Shown here piece after piece: positions 18,562-26,941 of a stretch of 64,000 nt of DNA. The stretch's first letter is position 1. Each line of letters opens with the position of its first letter. Source of the stretch: Plesiocystis pacifica SIR-1. Its GTDB lineage: Bacteria > Myxococcota_A > Polyangia > Nannocystales > Nannocystaceae. The position numbers were made by a program, and so were the translations under genes. The notes beneath the pieces were generated by a model, which was given only the letters and a program-made list of their open reading frames with translations, ran no database searches and had not been told where the DNA came from. Where the stretch lies: the NCBI RefSeq assembly GCF_000170895.1, contig NZ_ABCS01000003.1, positions 62,001 through 126,000 of the forward strand. The letters run 5' to 3'.

Positions 18562-19571
18562 AATACTGCCGTGATGTCGACGGCGTCGACGCAGCGCGCT
18601 CCGATTTGCTCGAGCTCGGCGCTGGAGGCAGCAGCGAGGGCGCTCCGGTGTTCGGGCGCGAGGGGGCCAAACTTTTGCTCGAGGAGCTTGGTGACGAGGG
18701 CGCGGAGAGCTCGCCGGCTTTCTTCTAGGCTTTCTGCTCGACCTTCTGCTCGACCTTCCTCGAGCCCCTCGGCTCGGCCCTCCCGGTGGCCGCGGGCAAA
18801 GCTATGGCCGCCGCGCTCGGTCTCGCTGAAGAGCTCGAAGCGGCGGAGAGGGAACTCGCCGGAGTCGCGGAGTTCGGTGAGGGCTCGTTCGATGAGGGGT
18901 TCGGGGGCGATGGACATGATGACGGTCGACAGACGGACTTGGGCGAGAGGATCGAGGGTCGCTAGCGCGACGTAGGCGGCGCGTAGGCCGGCGATTTTGC
19001 GAAATTGGTCGAGTTGGTTGACCCGGGGCTCACGGCTGTGGAAGACGGCTCCGAGGATGGTCTCGTAGGGCCGGGCCCTGGCCTGGGTGTAGTTGCAGAT
19101 CATGGGGATGTGTTCCGCCTCGAGCAGGACGGGCGAGCGCACGCAGTGGGGAACGACCAAGCGGCGAAGCTTGGCGCGCAGCTCGGGGTTGGGGCACAGG
19201 ACGATCAACCGGGCCGCGACGTCGGCCGACCGGGAGACGCCGACCTCGAGCAGGGGCCACAGCTCGCGCTTGCCCCGGTCGTAGCTGAGCTGGACCTCGA
19301 GGATGAGCACGCGCAGCCGTCGGCCCCCGTGGGTGCGCAGCTCGACGACGAGGTCGGCGTAGGCCGAGCGACCGCGCACGAGGCCGCGGGCCAGGCCGGG
19401 CGCGGGGTTGAAGCTCGGGGGAAAGAGGACGCTGCTCGGGCACTCGTGGATGGTCGCTACTTCGTCTGGGTTGATCCCGACGAGCGGGCACACGAGCGCA
19501 GCGAAGCGCGGCCGGGGCATGACCTGGAGGATCTCGACGAGGCCCTCGTGGGCGCCGGTGAAGCGGTCCAT
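18558..19571 (-). CDS. Rpn family PD-(D/E)XK nuclease / recombination-promoting protein
   Basis: About 337 residues, the usual Rpn/YhgA size. The N-terminal half carries a PD-(D/E)XK-like core: YADLVVEL, then VLILEVQLSYD with the E-V-Q in place of the E-x-K, then KRELWPLLEVG. The middle is a helical region, followed by a charged hinge with repeated EGRAEG units. The C-terminus (LEQKFGPLAPEHRSALAAASSAELEQI) is the DUF4351-type tail of the family. Rpn proteins cleave DNA and promote RecA-independent recombination; some take part in phage defence. Its TAG stop lies inside the terminal repeat of element B1. It is flanked by a DUF1353 gene and by a gene relic, a mixed accessory neighbourhood. Confidence 0.82.
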   Translation of the reverse strand: MDRFTGAHEGLVEILQVMPRPRFAALVCPLVGINPDEVATIHECPSSVLFPPSFNPAPGLARGLVRGRSAYADLVVELRTHGGRRLRVLILEVQLSYDRGKRELWPLLEVGVSRSADVAARLIVLCPNPELRAKLRRLVVPHCVRSPVLLEAEHIPMICNYTQARARPYETILGAVFHSREPRVNQLDQFRKIAGLRAAYVALATLDPLAQVRLSTVIMSIAPEPLIERALTELRDSGEFPLRRFELFSETERGGHSFARGHREGRAEGLEEGRAEGRAESLEESRRALRALVTKLLEQKFGPLAPEHRSALAAASSAELEQIGARCVDAVDITAVF

Positions 19572-19719
19572 GGCGCCGGTCCATTGCGAGGTCCGGGCCA
19601 GGGACAGACGCAGGAGTTTCGAGGACTTGCGCGTGGCCGGGGCGACGGCACGGCCCAGGGCCGGGACGACCGGCTCGGATTCGGGACGGACTTCAGACCC
19701 AGTTCCCCAGAGGCTGTTT

Positions 19720-19825
19720 CGCCATCGTGCCTGGCTCCCGCGAGACCGTGCAGCGTTGGGTCCGGGGCCTGGCCTCGAGCGCCGCCGTGATCATCGGCGG
19801 TGCGTGGCTGGCCCTCGCCAGCTGA
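19720..19825 (+). pseudogene. Relic of a HupE/UreH-like Ni transporter C-terminus
   Basis: One frame reads PGSRETVQRWVRGLASSAAV followed by IIGGAWLALAS and a TGA at 19823-19825. The intact transporter at 24635-25291 ends in PGTRETVQRWALGLSSVAAV and IIGAAWVALS, so about 24 of 31 residues agree with no frameshift. Nothing similar to the transporter lies further upstream in this frame, so only the last transmembrane helix survives. It probably marks an old duplication or rearrangement. Confidence 0.7.
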
Positions 19826-19837
19826 GCCGCGCGCCGC

Positions 19838-21811
19838 TCAACGGCACTTCGCCTCTTTGTCGAGGCCCTTGACCGAGCCGGCTTTGGTGACCTTGCCGCA
19901 CAGGAACTTCAGGGCCCCCGCCTCGACGGCGTCGATGGCCTTTTGCGCGTCGGCGAAGGCCTTGATCTTGACCTGGAGGGTCCGGACCTCGGCCGCGAGC
20001 GCGACTTTCTCGGCCTTGGTCAGGGAGTTGTCCCGGCGCTTGGCCTGGGCCTCGATGAGCCGCTTTTTGAGGGACTGCAGCAAGAGGATGCGCTTGACCT
20101 CGATGCCGAGGTTTGTCGCCTCGAAGGTCGGCGAGCCCGAGTCGATCGACGTGACCGGGTTGAGCTTGACCCGGCGGTACGAGGTCACGATCTGGTTGGT
20201 CGGGCCGATGCCGACGTTGGACCAGCCGTTGGCCTTGCACTCCTTGACCTCGATGGTCACGCAAAAGCCCAGCTGGGTCAGCGAGGCGCTCCCCAGCGCC
20301 GCCTCGGCGAGGATTAGCGCCGCCGCCGTCGAGACCACCGAGACCGCGTAGACCCCGGCCAGGGTGCCCGCAAACAGGCCCAGGCCAGGGATCGCCGCCA
20401 GCCTCAGGGCCAAGTACTCGCGCAGCTTGGCCAGCGGGATGATCTTCTTGAGCACCAGGTTGAGCAGCTTCTTCAGCGTGTCCGTTGACAAGATCGCCGC
20501 GATCTGAGCCGCGGTGACCTTGGGGAACTTGCTGTTCTTCATGAGGTCTACGATCTCCTGGACCACGGTGTTGAACTGCGTCGCCTTGGTGATGAAGCCC
20601 GAAGGCAGGGTGAAGGCCCCCGCCAAGGTCATGCTCCGCGTCAGCGGAAAAGCCTTGATCTCGACGATCCGGCAGCTGATCAGCCCGGGTTTTTTGCAGG
20701 GCTTGCCGAACAGCGAGATGAAGGCCAGGGGCAGCTTCGGGCTCAAGGTGACCAGCTGGCTGTTGAGCTCGAGGGCTCGCAGGGCCAAGGTCGTAGTCGC
20801 GGCGTTCAGGGCCGCGCAGGAATGGACCGCGGCCATCGCCTCGAAAGGAGGCGCGCCCGCGAGCAGGGAGGTCTCGAGCACCCGCGGCGCCTCGGCGTGG
20901 CGCTCGAGAGCTCCCTCGAGGTCCCGGACGTCCCCAGCGAGGGCCCGGAGGGTGCCATTGATGGCGTCGATGACGTCGATGCCATCGAGGTCGCCCTGCT
21001 GGGCCTCGGGCTGCTCGGCCTCGACGCGCAGCTGTACGTCGAAGTTCCCCGCGAGCTCCGCGAGGGCGTTGCGATCGGGGCGGGTGCCGTCGCGCAGCTC
21101 CTGGGCTGCGCGCGCGAGCTCCCCGGCGATGCTCGTGAAGGGGTCGTCCTCCTCGGCCCCGAGCTCCGACACGCGCTCGCTTGCCGCCTCGAGCCTGGTG
21201 GCCGCGTCGTCGCAGTCGCGCCCGAGCAGCGCCAGGCCCAGGCCTGCGCTGAACTCCGCCATGGTCCGCAGGGTGCTCTCCCGGGCGCCCCCGTCGTCGT
21301 TCGCGGGACCTCCCCCCTCGACCCCGTCGAGTTCGGCGAGCAGCGCCTCGGGCAGCTCGATGTCGAGGACCTCTCCTCCTCCGGCGGACGCCTCGTCCGC
21401 TCCTGCGCCATCACCCTCCCCGCCATCACCGGAGGCGTCGGCCGAGGGCTGTGGTGCATTCGTCCAGCCCTCGACGCGCTCCCCATCTCGGATCAGCCCG
21501 CCCTGCTCGTCGACTTCGACGCCGAAGTATTTGCGGATGAACTCGGGATCGAGGGCTTGCCCCTCCTCCTTTGGCGCCGCGCCCTTGTCGAGCACCGCGG
21601 AGAGCATCGCCTCGATGCGCCCTTTGCCCACGAAGCGGACGCGATCGATGGTCAGCTCGCTGGCGTGGGGCGCCGCGGCCAAGATCGGGACGACCAGGGT
21701 ATCCACGTCGATGGCGTCGGGGTTCTCGAGGACGACCCCCAATGCTTCGGTCGCGCCGAGGGCCTTGGCCAGGTTGATGACCCGCACCAGAATCTGAACA
21801 TCTCGTTCCAT
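19838..21811 (-). CDS. Orphan 657-residue protein with acidic linker and hydrophobic helical region
   Basis: No recognised family. The first 110 residues form a compact helical domain (DVQILVRVINLAKALG, then ELTIDRVRFVGKGRIEAML). Residues about 120-165 are a Gly/Asp/Glu/Ala linker. A helical stretch follows to about 320. Then come Cys pairs (PCKKPGLISC) and a strongly hydrophobic helical block around 470-510 that could insert in a membrane. The C-terminus is lysine-rich coiled coil (KKRLIEAQAKRRDNSLTKAEKVALAAEVRTL region) ending in a Cys. A TTG two codons upstream is less likely than the ATG at 21811. Codon choice is good, so it is a real gene. The modular layout (structured head, linker, pore-like block) is suggestive of a toxin or structural secreted protein, but that is speculation. 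Confidence 0.72.
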   Translation of the reverse strand: MERDVQILVRVINLAKALGATEALGVVLENPDAIDVDTLVVPILAAAPHASELTIDRVRFVGKGRIEAMLSAVLDKGAAPKEEGQALDPEFIRKYFGVEVDEQGGLIRDGERVEGWTNAPQPSADASGDGGEGDGAGADEASAGGGEVLDIELPEALLAELDGVEGGGPANDDGGARESTLRTMAEFSAGLGLALLGRDCDDAATRLEAASERVSELGAEEDDPFTSIAGELARAAQELRDGTRPDRNALAELAGNFDVQLRVEAEQPEAQQGDLDGIDVIDAINGTLRALAGDVRDLEGALERHAEAPRVLETSLLAGAPPFEAMAAVHSCAALNAATTTLALRALELNSQLVTLSPKLPLAFISLFGKPCKKPGLISCRIVEIKAFPLTRSMTLAGAFTLPSGFITKATQFNTVVQEIVDLMKNSKFPKVTAAQIAAILSTDTLKKLLNLVLKKIIPLAKLREYLALRLAAIPGLGLFAGTLAGVYAVSVVSTAAALILAEAALGSASLTQLGFCVTIEVKECKANGWSNVGIGPTNQIVTSYRRVKLNPVTSIDSGSPTFEATNLGIEVKRILLLQSLKKRLIEAQAKRRDNSLTKAEKVALAAEVRTLQVKIKAFADAQKAIDAVEAGALKFLCGKVTKAGSVKGLDKEAKCR

Positions 21812-22028
21812 GCCCAAAACGCTAGCGAGGGCGAGAAGCCGCGCTCAAGAGACAAGCGCAGTGCGAGAGGCCGAGCGAGTCGCTATTTTCGGCGGGCCAA
21901 GCGGCCCAGAGCGCACTTCCGCTCGACCCCAATCGGTAGAGCGGGCCGCGACGAGGGACTACTCCGCCGCCGCGGAGGATCGGACAGCGACGAAGCGTCC
22001 CCGGTCCCCCAACTCTTGCGGGGGCAGA

Positions 22029-24539
22029 TCACAGCCCGAAGCCGACGACTTGCGAGGCCGCCAGCCGCCGAGCATCCACGACGCCCTGCGCGTCCATCCA
22101 CGCCTGGGCCTGGGCCTGGACGTCCTCGCCCTCCTGCCCGCCGATCAGCGTACCCAGAGCCAAGCGCGCGCACTCCCGGTGGAGGCGCATGTCGACGGCA
22201 CTGAAGCCGCGCACGGCCTCGTCCAACAGCACCCGCGCCCGCGCCCGATCGCCCTCGAGGTTCACGTAGCTCGCGTCGAGCAGCTTGGCCATGGCCGGGG
22301 CAAAGCAGGCGATGGGATCCTTGGCGATGGCGTCGATGTGCTTGCGCGCGTCGGCGAGCAAGCGCGCGTCGGTCCACCGGGCGGGGTCCCAGCCGGCGCC
22401 GCCTGGCTGGGCGTGCAGCCGGGCCTCGTCGAGCTGACCGCGGCGCCGAGCCTCGACCAGCCCCATGGCGGCGCGGGCCCGCGCAAAGCGCAGCTCGAGC
22501 CCGACGGTCCGCATGCTGACGAAGTAGGCCATCTCGAGCTCGCGCCACTGGTGCAGCAGCGCGGCCCAGGCCGCGGAGGGATCGCCGGCGTAGAGGCTCG
22601 CGTGGGTGTGGGCGACCAGATCGCAGTAGTGCTGGCGGCGGTAGCTGGCCACGGGCCAGTGGGTCCCGGGCGGGGCGCTGACCCGGGCCAGCGCCGCCTG
22701 GGCGCGGTCGCGGGCCAGCTCGCCCTTGCCGTCGGCGAGCCACATCAGCACGGGCTGGCCGGCGTAGACCTCGAGCAGGTTGAAGGGCTCGTCGCGGGTC
22801 TCGGCCAGGGCGGCGGCGGTGGCCAGCATGGGGCGCAGGCGGTTGAACTTGCCCATCCACGCCAGCGCGAACCAGTGGTAGCTGGCGACCATGGAGCGCT
22901 CCCAGGCGACGCCCTCGTGCTCTTCGAGGCGGGCGTCGGCGGCCTCGCAGGCGGCGGCGCAGCGGTGCCAGCGGCCCATGCAAAACTCGTTGGACGCGCT
23001 CGCGGTCTGGCGCCAGGCCTCGTCGACGCCGTCTTGGGTACGCTCGCACAGCTCCGCGCAGGCCTCGTAGAGGCGCCGGGCGGTGCGATCGAAGGGCGCG
23101 CCGATGTGGTTCTCGACGGCGACCTCGTAGGCGAGGGCGCGGGCCCGGTCGGACTCGTCGCCGTGGCGCAGGACCAGGTCCAGGTGGTAGGTCCGCAGCG
23201 CGTCCGAGAGCGCGCGGCTGACCACGGCCAGGCGGGTGGCGGTGAACCACAGCGCGTCGAGGCGGGCGCGGGTCTGGGGCGAGGCGTGCTCGCGGATGCC
23301 CGGGGCGGTCAGCTCGCGGCGGCGCATGAGCAGCCGACCGCGGCGCCAGTTGGCGCGCAGCAAGGCCTCGGCAGAGGAGCCGGGGATGGGCACGTCGAGC
23401 CGGACGAGCAGGGGCTCGAGCACGCGCCAGCCGTCGGCGAGGCGGCCGTCGGCGATGAGCAGGGCGGCGGCGTCGAGCTCGAGGGCCAGGGCGCGCTCGT
23501 GCTTGGACAGGGCGGCGTGGCGCTCGGCGGCGTCGAGCTTGCGCCGGGCGGCCCGGCGGCGCTCGCCGAGCTCGACGAGGGCCTGGGCGAGGCCTTCGAG
23601 GACCTCGGCCCGGCGCGAGGGCGAGAGGCTGGGCTCGCGCCCGCTGGCCGAGCGCTCGAGGGCGGCGAGCAGCAGGTCGTGGCCGCGGGCGAAGGCGAGG
23701 CGCTCGAGGGCTAGGAAGCCCGCGTCGACGAGGGCGTCGAGGTCGTCGAGGGCCACGGCCGCGGGGGGCTCGGGGGCGGGCGGGGTCGCGGCGGGCCCCT
23801 CTCCGCGCAGGACGATCAGCTCGCCCTCGTCGGCCAGGCGCCGGGCGGCGAGCCAGGCCGGCGTCGACTCGCGGACCGCCTCGGCTTCGCTCGACTCGTC
23901 CGCGCCCTTTTCGGTCGCGTAGTCGAGGACCCACAGCAAGGCCGCGCCCTCGCCGGTGCCCTCGGGGTTGACGGGGTCGGCGAGCAGGACCTCGAGCAGG
24001 GCCTGGGAGTCGGCGTCGGCTCGCTCGAGGTCGCGCAGGTGCAGGGCGATGGGGCGCTCGCGGCCGAGCAGGACCAGCAGGCGGCGGAAGGCCCGGAAGC
24101 CGCGCAGGCGCTGCTCGTGGGGCTCGCGGCCGGTGCGTCCGGGGAGCTTGGGCGCGGGGCTGGCCGCCTCGGCGAACACGGGCAGGCGGGCGAAGCGGGG
24201 GAACACGCGGGTCAGCGACTCGACGTCGAACGCCTCCGCGGCCAGGGCCTCGCTCATCGACGCGCCCAGCTCGGCGTCGCCGGCCATCCACGCGACCAGC
24301 ACCTCCACGCCCTTGTCGAGGGCGTTGAAGCAGGCATCGTCGGCGCAGGGCGAGGCGACCAGGCGGGCTCCGTCCTCGCGGCCGTCGATGAGCTCGGAGA
24401 AGCGCTCGACGAACAGCCCCGGCGCGTCGCAGACGTGCACCGCGATCGGTCCGTGACCGTCGAGGGCGAGGCCGAGGGCCTCCCCGTGGATGTCTGCGGT
24501 CTCGTCTCGAGCGCCCACCACGTCCGGACGGTGGCGCAC
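22029..24539 (-). CDS. AAA/TPR regulatory protein lacking kinase domain and P-loop
   Basis: About 836 residues resembling the AAA-plus-TPR half of myxobacterial Ser/Thr kinases, such as the hybrid kinase at 2896. No kinase domain or Walker A is present. The Walker B-like segment IALHLRDLERAD (near 165) stands where the other protein has LVLVLDDLHHAD but has lost an acidic residue. From about 290 the protein is helical TPR-like repeats with the family's WMGKFNRLRP, GRWHRCAAACEAADARLEEH and YAGDPSAAWAALLHQW segments. It is probably a ligand- or partner-binding module without ATPase activity. The GTG start at 24539 is tentative; several GTGs follow. An 18-bp perfect palindrome lies 28 nt upstream. 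Confidence 0.78.
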   Translation of the reverse strand: MRHRPDVVGARDETADIHGEALGLALDGHGPIAVHVCDAPGLFVERFSELIDGREDGARLVASPCADDACFNALDKGVEVLVAWMAGDAELGASMSEALAAEAFDVESLTRVFPRFARLPVFAEAASPAPKLPGRTGREPHEQRLRGFRAFRRLLVLLGRERPIALHLRDLERADADSQALLEVLLADPVNPEGTGEGAALLWVLDYATEKGADESSEAEAVRESTPAWLAARRLADEGELIVLRGEGPAATPPAPEPPAAVALDDLDALVDAGFLALERLAFARGHDLLLAALERSASGREPSLSPSRRAEVLEGLAQALVELGERRRAARRKLDAAERHAALSKHERALALELDAAALLIADGRLADGWRVLEPLLVRLDVPIPGSSAEALLRANWRRGRLLMRRRELTAPGIREHASPQTRARLDALWFTATRLAVVSRALSDALRTYHLDLVLRHGDESDRARALAYEVAVENHIGAPFDRTARRLYEACAELCERTQDGVDEAWRQTASASNEFCMGRWHRCAAACEAADARLEEHEGVAWERSMVASYHWFALAWMGKFNRLRPMLATAAALAETRDEPFNLLEVYAGQPVLMWLADGKGELARDRAQAALARVSAPPGTHWPVASYRRQHYCDLVAHTHASLYAGDPSAAWAALLHQWRELEMAYFVSMRTVGLELRFARARAAMGLVEARRRGQLDEARLHAQPGGAGWDPARWTDARLLADARKHIDAIAKDPIACFAPAMAKLLDASYVNLEGDRARARVLLDEAVRGFSAVDMRLHRECARLALGTLIGGQEGEDVQAQAQAWMDAQGVVDARRLAASQVVGFGL

Positions 24540-24566
24540 CCTGGATCGGCCGTCAAGCTCTGCCAG

Positions 24567-24584
24567 AGTGGTCCTAGGACCACT
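24567..24584. promoter_or_regulatory. 18-bp perfect palindrome, candidate operator
   Basis: AGTGGTCCT is followed directly by its reverse complement AGGACCACT. It sits in the 95-nt gap between the Ni transporter stop and the start of the AAA/TPR gene, about 28 nt before that start, in locally AT-richer sequence. Symmetry and position suit a dimeric repressor or activator site. It could also form a terminator hairpin for the transporter operon, but the missing loop and missing T-run argue against that. Confidence 0.5.
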
Positions 24585-24634
24585 ATTTGCGGCCCCAGGC
24601 CGGGCTGGGGGCGATCAGGGCCGGTGAGGGCCGT

Positions 24635-25291
24635 TCAGCTCAGCGCGACCCAGGCCGCGCCGATGATCACCGCGGCGACGGAGCTCAGCCCCAGGGCCCA
24701 GCGCTGCACGGTCTCGCGGGTGCCCGGCAGGCGCCGGAGCAGACCGGCGAGCAAGCCCGCGAACGCGGCCATGGCGACGATCGAGCCCAGCCCAAAGGCG
24801 ATCAGGTAGGCGACGCTCGCCGTCGAGCCGAGGGCCAGGGCCGGGAGCACGCCGTAGACGTGGGCGCTGCCGGCGAGGCCGTGGACGAGGCCGATGATGC
24901 CGGCGGAGCGGCGGCCGTGGGCGGGGGCGCCGTGGTCGTGGTCGTGGTGACCGGCGTCGCGGCCCGAGCGGAGCCGCCACAGCCCCCACAGCCCGACGCC
25001 GACGATGGCCACGCCGACGAGGCGCTCGCTCCACACGCTCAGGCTCTCGAGGGCGTGCTCGGGCAGGGCGGAGGAGAAGGCCAGCAAGATGCCGCCGACC
25101 AGCCACACGCCGAGGGCGTGGCCGCTGCCCCAGGCCAGGCCGACGGCCGTGGCCGCGCGGGCGCCCTGCCAGTCCGGTCGCTCGTCACCGCTCGCCTCTT
25201 CGCTGGCCAGGGGCGCGATGGCGGCGAGGTGATCCGGACCGCTGACGACGTGCCAGGCTCCAACGAGCAGTCCGGTGAGCGCGGCGAGCAT
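24635..25291 (-). CDS. HupE/UreH/NicO-like nickel transporter
   Basis: A 218-residue polytopic membrane protein. The N-terminal helix carries HVVSGPDHLAAIAPLA, the metal-selective GPDHLxA motif of the UreH/NicO/HupE class. A histidine-rich loop (GRDAGHHDHDHG) follows the third or fourth helix, then helices with GLVHGLAGSAH and a final C-terminal helix. The gene is last in the larC-larE-larB operon; its ATG overlaps the larB stop (TGATG), showing translational coupling. Nickel is the expected substrate because LarC consumes Ni(II) to complete the NPN cofactor and lar operons elsewhere often carry a Ni transporter. Import rather than export is inferred from context. A relic of its C-terminus lies at 19720-19825. 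Confidence 0.88.
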   Translation of the reverse strand: MLAALTGLLVGAWHVVSGPDHLAAIAPLASEEASGDERPDWQGARAATAVGLAWGSGHALGVWLVGGILLAFSSALPEHALESLSVWSERLVGVAIVGVGLWGLWRLRSGRDAGHHDHDHGAPAHGRRSAGIIGLVHGLAGSAHVYGVLPALALGSTASVAYLIAFGLGSIVAMAAFAGLLAGLLRRLPGTRETVQRWALGLSSVAAVIIGAAWVALS

Positions 25292-26103
25292 CAGCGTGAG
25301 GGGTCCTCGGTCCCGAGGCGGTTCATGAGCGTGGCCGCGTAGGCGGCCCCGAAGCCGTTGTCGATGTTGACCGTAGTCACCCCCGCGGCGCAACTGGTCA
25401 GACAGCCGAGCAGGGCCGAGAGGCCGCCAAAGCTCGCTCCGTAGCCCGTGCTGGTCGGTACGGCGATGACCGGGCAGGGTACCAGGCCGGCGACCACCGA
25501 GGGGAGGGCCGCCTCGAAGCCGGCGACGCAGACGATGACTCGGGCGCGCTCGAGGGTCGGGCGGACGGCGAGCAGGCGGTGCAGGCCCGCCACGCCGACG
25601 TCCGCGAGGGCCTCGACGCGGTTGCCCATGATGGTCGCGCAGCGCTCGGCCTCCACGGCGACGCGCAGGTCCGAGGTGCCGGCGGACACGACCGCGATGG
25701 TCCCGGGGTAGCGAACCTCCCGCTCGCGCCACAGGCTCAGCAGGCCCGAGCGCGGCTCGTACTCGAGGGCCTCGACGCCGACGCCGTCCTCGACCAGGCG
25801 GGCGCGCACGGCCTCGGCGGTCTCCGCCGTGGTCCGGGTGCACAGCACGTTGGGGTTGTGCGCGGCCAGCCGACCGAAGATGCCGACGATCTGCTCGGTG
25901 GTCTTGCCGGGGCCGTAGATGACCTCCGGGAAGCCGCGCCGCTTGGCCCGGTCGTGGTCGATGCGGGCGTAGTCGTCGAGGGCCTCCACGGCCGAGGGGG
26001 CCGAAGGGCGCAGGCCCTCGAGCTTGGTCAGGGCCGCGTCGCGGTCGAGCTCGCCGGCGAGCAGGGCGTCGAGGATCTGGGCAGAGGTCGCCGCGGCGCT
26101 CAT
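25291..26103 (-). CDS. larB: NPN biosynthesis carboxylase LarB
   Basis: LarB carboxylates the pyridinium ring of nicotinic acid adenine dinucleotide and releases AMP, the first step to the nickel-pincer nucleotide. The 270-residue length and the AIR-carboxylase (PurE-like) C-terminal domain fit: VSAGTSDLRVAVEAE, GVAGLHRLL, CVAGFEAALPSVV, VPTSTGYGASFGG. The SCAAGVTTVNIDNGFGA segment carries the conserved Cys and NIDNG loop. The N-terminal 80 residues include the LarB-specific DHDRAKRRGFPEVIYGPGKT. It sits 4 nt after larE and overlaps the transporter start. Confidence 0.95.
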   Translation of the reverse strand: MSAAATSAQILDALLAGELDRDAALTKLEGLRPSAPSAVEALDDYARIDHDRAKRRGFPEVIYGPGKTTEQIVGIFGRLAAHNPNVLCTRTTAETAEAVRARLVEDGVGVEALEYEPRSGLLSLWREREVRYPGTIAVVSAGTSDLRVAVEAERCATIMGNRVEALADVGVAGLHRLLAVRPTLERARVIVCVAGFEAALPSVVAGLVPCPVIAVPTSTGYGASFGGLSALLGCLTSCAAGVTTVNIDNGFGAAYAATLMNRLGTEDPSR

Positions 26104-26107
26104 CGCT

Positions 26108-26941
26108 CTAGCTCCGCACCTTGGGGTTGAGGACGTTGAGGGAGCCCGAGCGGAAGCCGCTCAGGTCGAGGGTCGCAAACAGGTAGCCGGCGCGCTTGCA
26201 CGCGGCGATGAGCTCGACGCGGCGCTCGATGGCCCGGGGCAGGTCGGCGGCGGGGACCTCGATGCGCGCGACCTCGCCGTGGTGGCGGACGCGAAACACC
26301 GCGAAGCCCTGGGCGCGCACGCCCGCCTCGGCGGCCTCGACCATGGCGAGGACCTTCGCGTCGACGCGGGTGCCGGCGGGCACGCGGCTGGCCAGGCAGG
26401 GCGCGGCCGGCTTGGCGTGGTTGGGCAGGCCCAGGTGCCGGGCGAGGGCGCGGATCTGGTCCTTGCCGAGCTCGGCTTCGATCAAGGGCTTGCGGACCGC
26501 GTTCTCCTCGGCCGCGAGCATGCCCGGGCGGTGCCCGCCGAGGTCGTCGAGGTTGTCCCCCGACACGACGCAGGCGAAGCCCTCGGCCTTGGCCAAGACG
26601 ACGAGGCGCTCGAACAGCTCGGTCTTGCAGTGGTAGCAGCGGTCGCCGGCGTTGGCCTGGTAGCCGGCGCGCTCGATCTCGTGGGTGTCGACGAGGCGGT
26701 GGCGAAGACCGAGCTCGGCGGCGACGCGGCTGGCGAAGGCGCGCTCGCTCTCGGCCAGCGAGGGCGAGACGCCCGTGACCGCGAGGGCGCGCTCGCCGTG
26801 GACCCGGGCCGCGACCACGGCGACGAGGGTCGAGTCGACGCCGCCGGAGAAGGCGGTGACGGTCGGTCCGTAGCGGCGCAGGGTCGACTCGAGGCGCGCG
26901 AGGTCCTCGGCGATGGTCGGATGCGGAAGGTGCGCGTTCAT
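26108..26941 (-). CDS. larE: ATP-dependent sulfur transferase LarE
   Basis: LarE adenylates the carboxylates of the LarB product and donates sulfur to make the dithiolated pincer. The PP-loop AFSGGVDSTLVAVVAA (near residue 30) and the RCYHCKTELFERL motif are typical. The sulfur-donor position is APCLASR (near 180); I see a single Cys there, which fits the sacrificial-cysteine type, although a cluster-dependent type cannot be ruled out by eye. Length 277 is normal. The ATG overlaps the larC stop by 4 nt (ATGA), so the genes are translationally coupled. Confidence 0.95.
   Translation of the reverse strand: MNAHLPHPTIAEDLARLESTLRRYGPTVTAFSGGVDSTLVAVVAARVHGERALAVTGVSPSLAESERAFASRVAAELGLRHRLVDTHEIERAGYQANAGDRCYHCKTELFERLVVLAKAEGFACVVSGDNLDDLGGHRPGMLAAEENAVRKPLIEAELGKDQIRALARHLGLPNHAKPAAPCLASRVPAGTRVDAKVLAMVEAAEAGVRAQGFAVFRVRHHGEVARIEVPAADLPRAIERRVELIAACKRAGYLFATLDLSGFRSGSLNVLNPKVRS

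Noticed and set aside
21962-21977. Stem-loop CTCCGC-CGCC-GCGGAG
   Set aside because: It may be a chance palindrome in GC-rich DNA; it has no T-run and lies 50 nt past the gene end.
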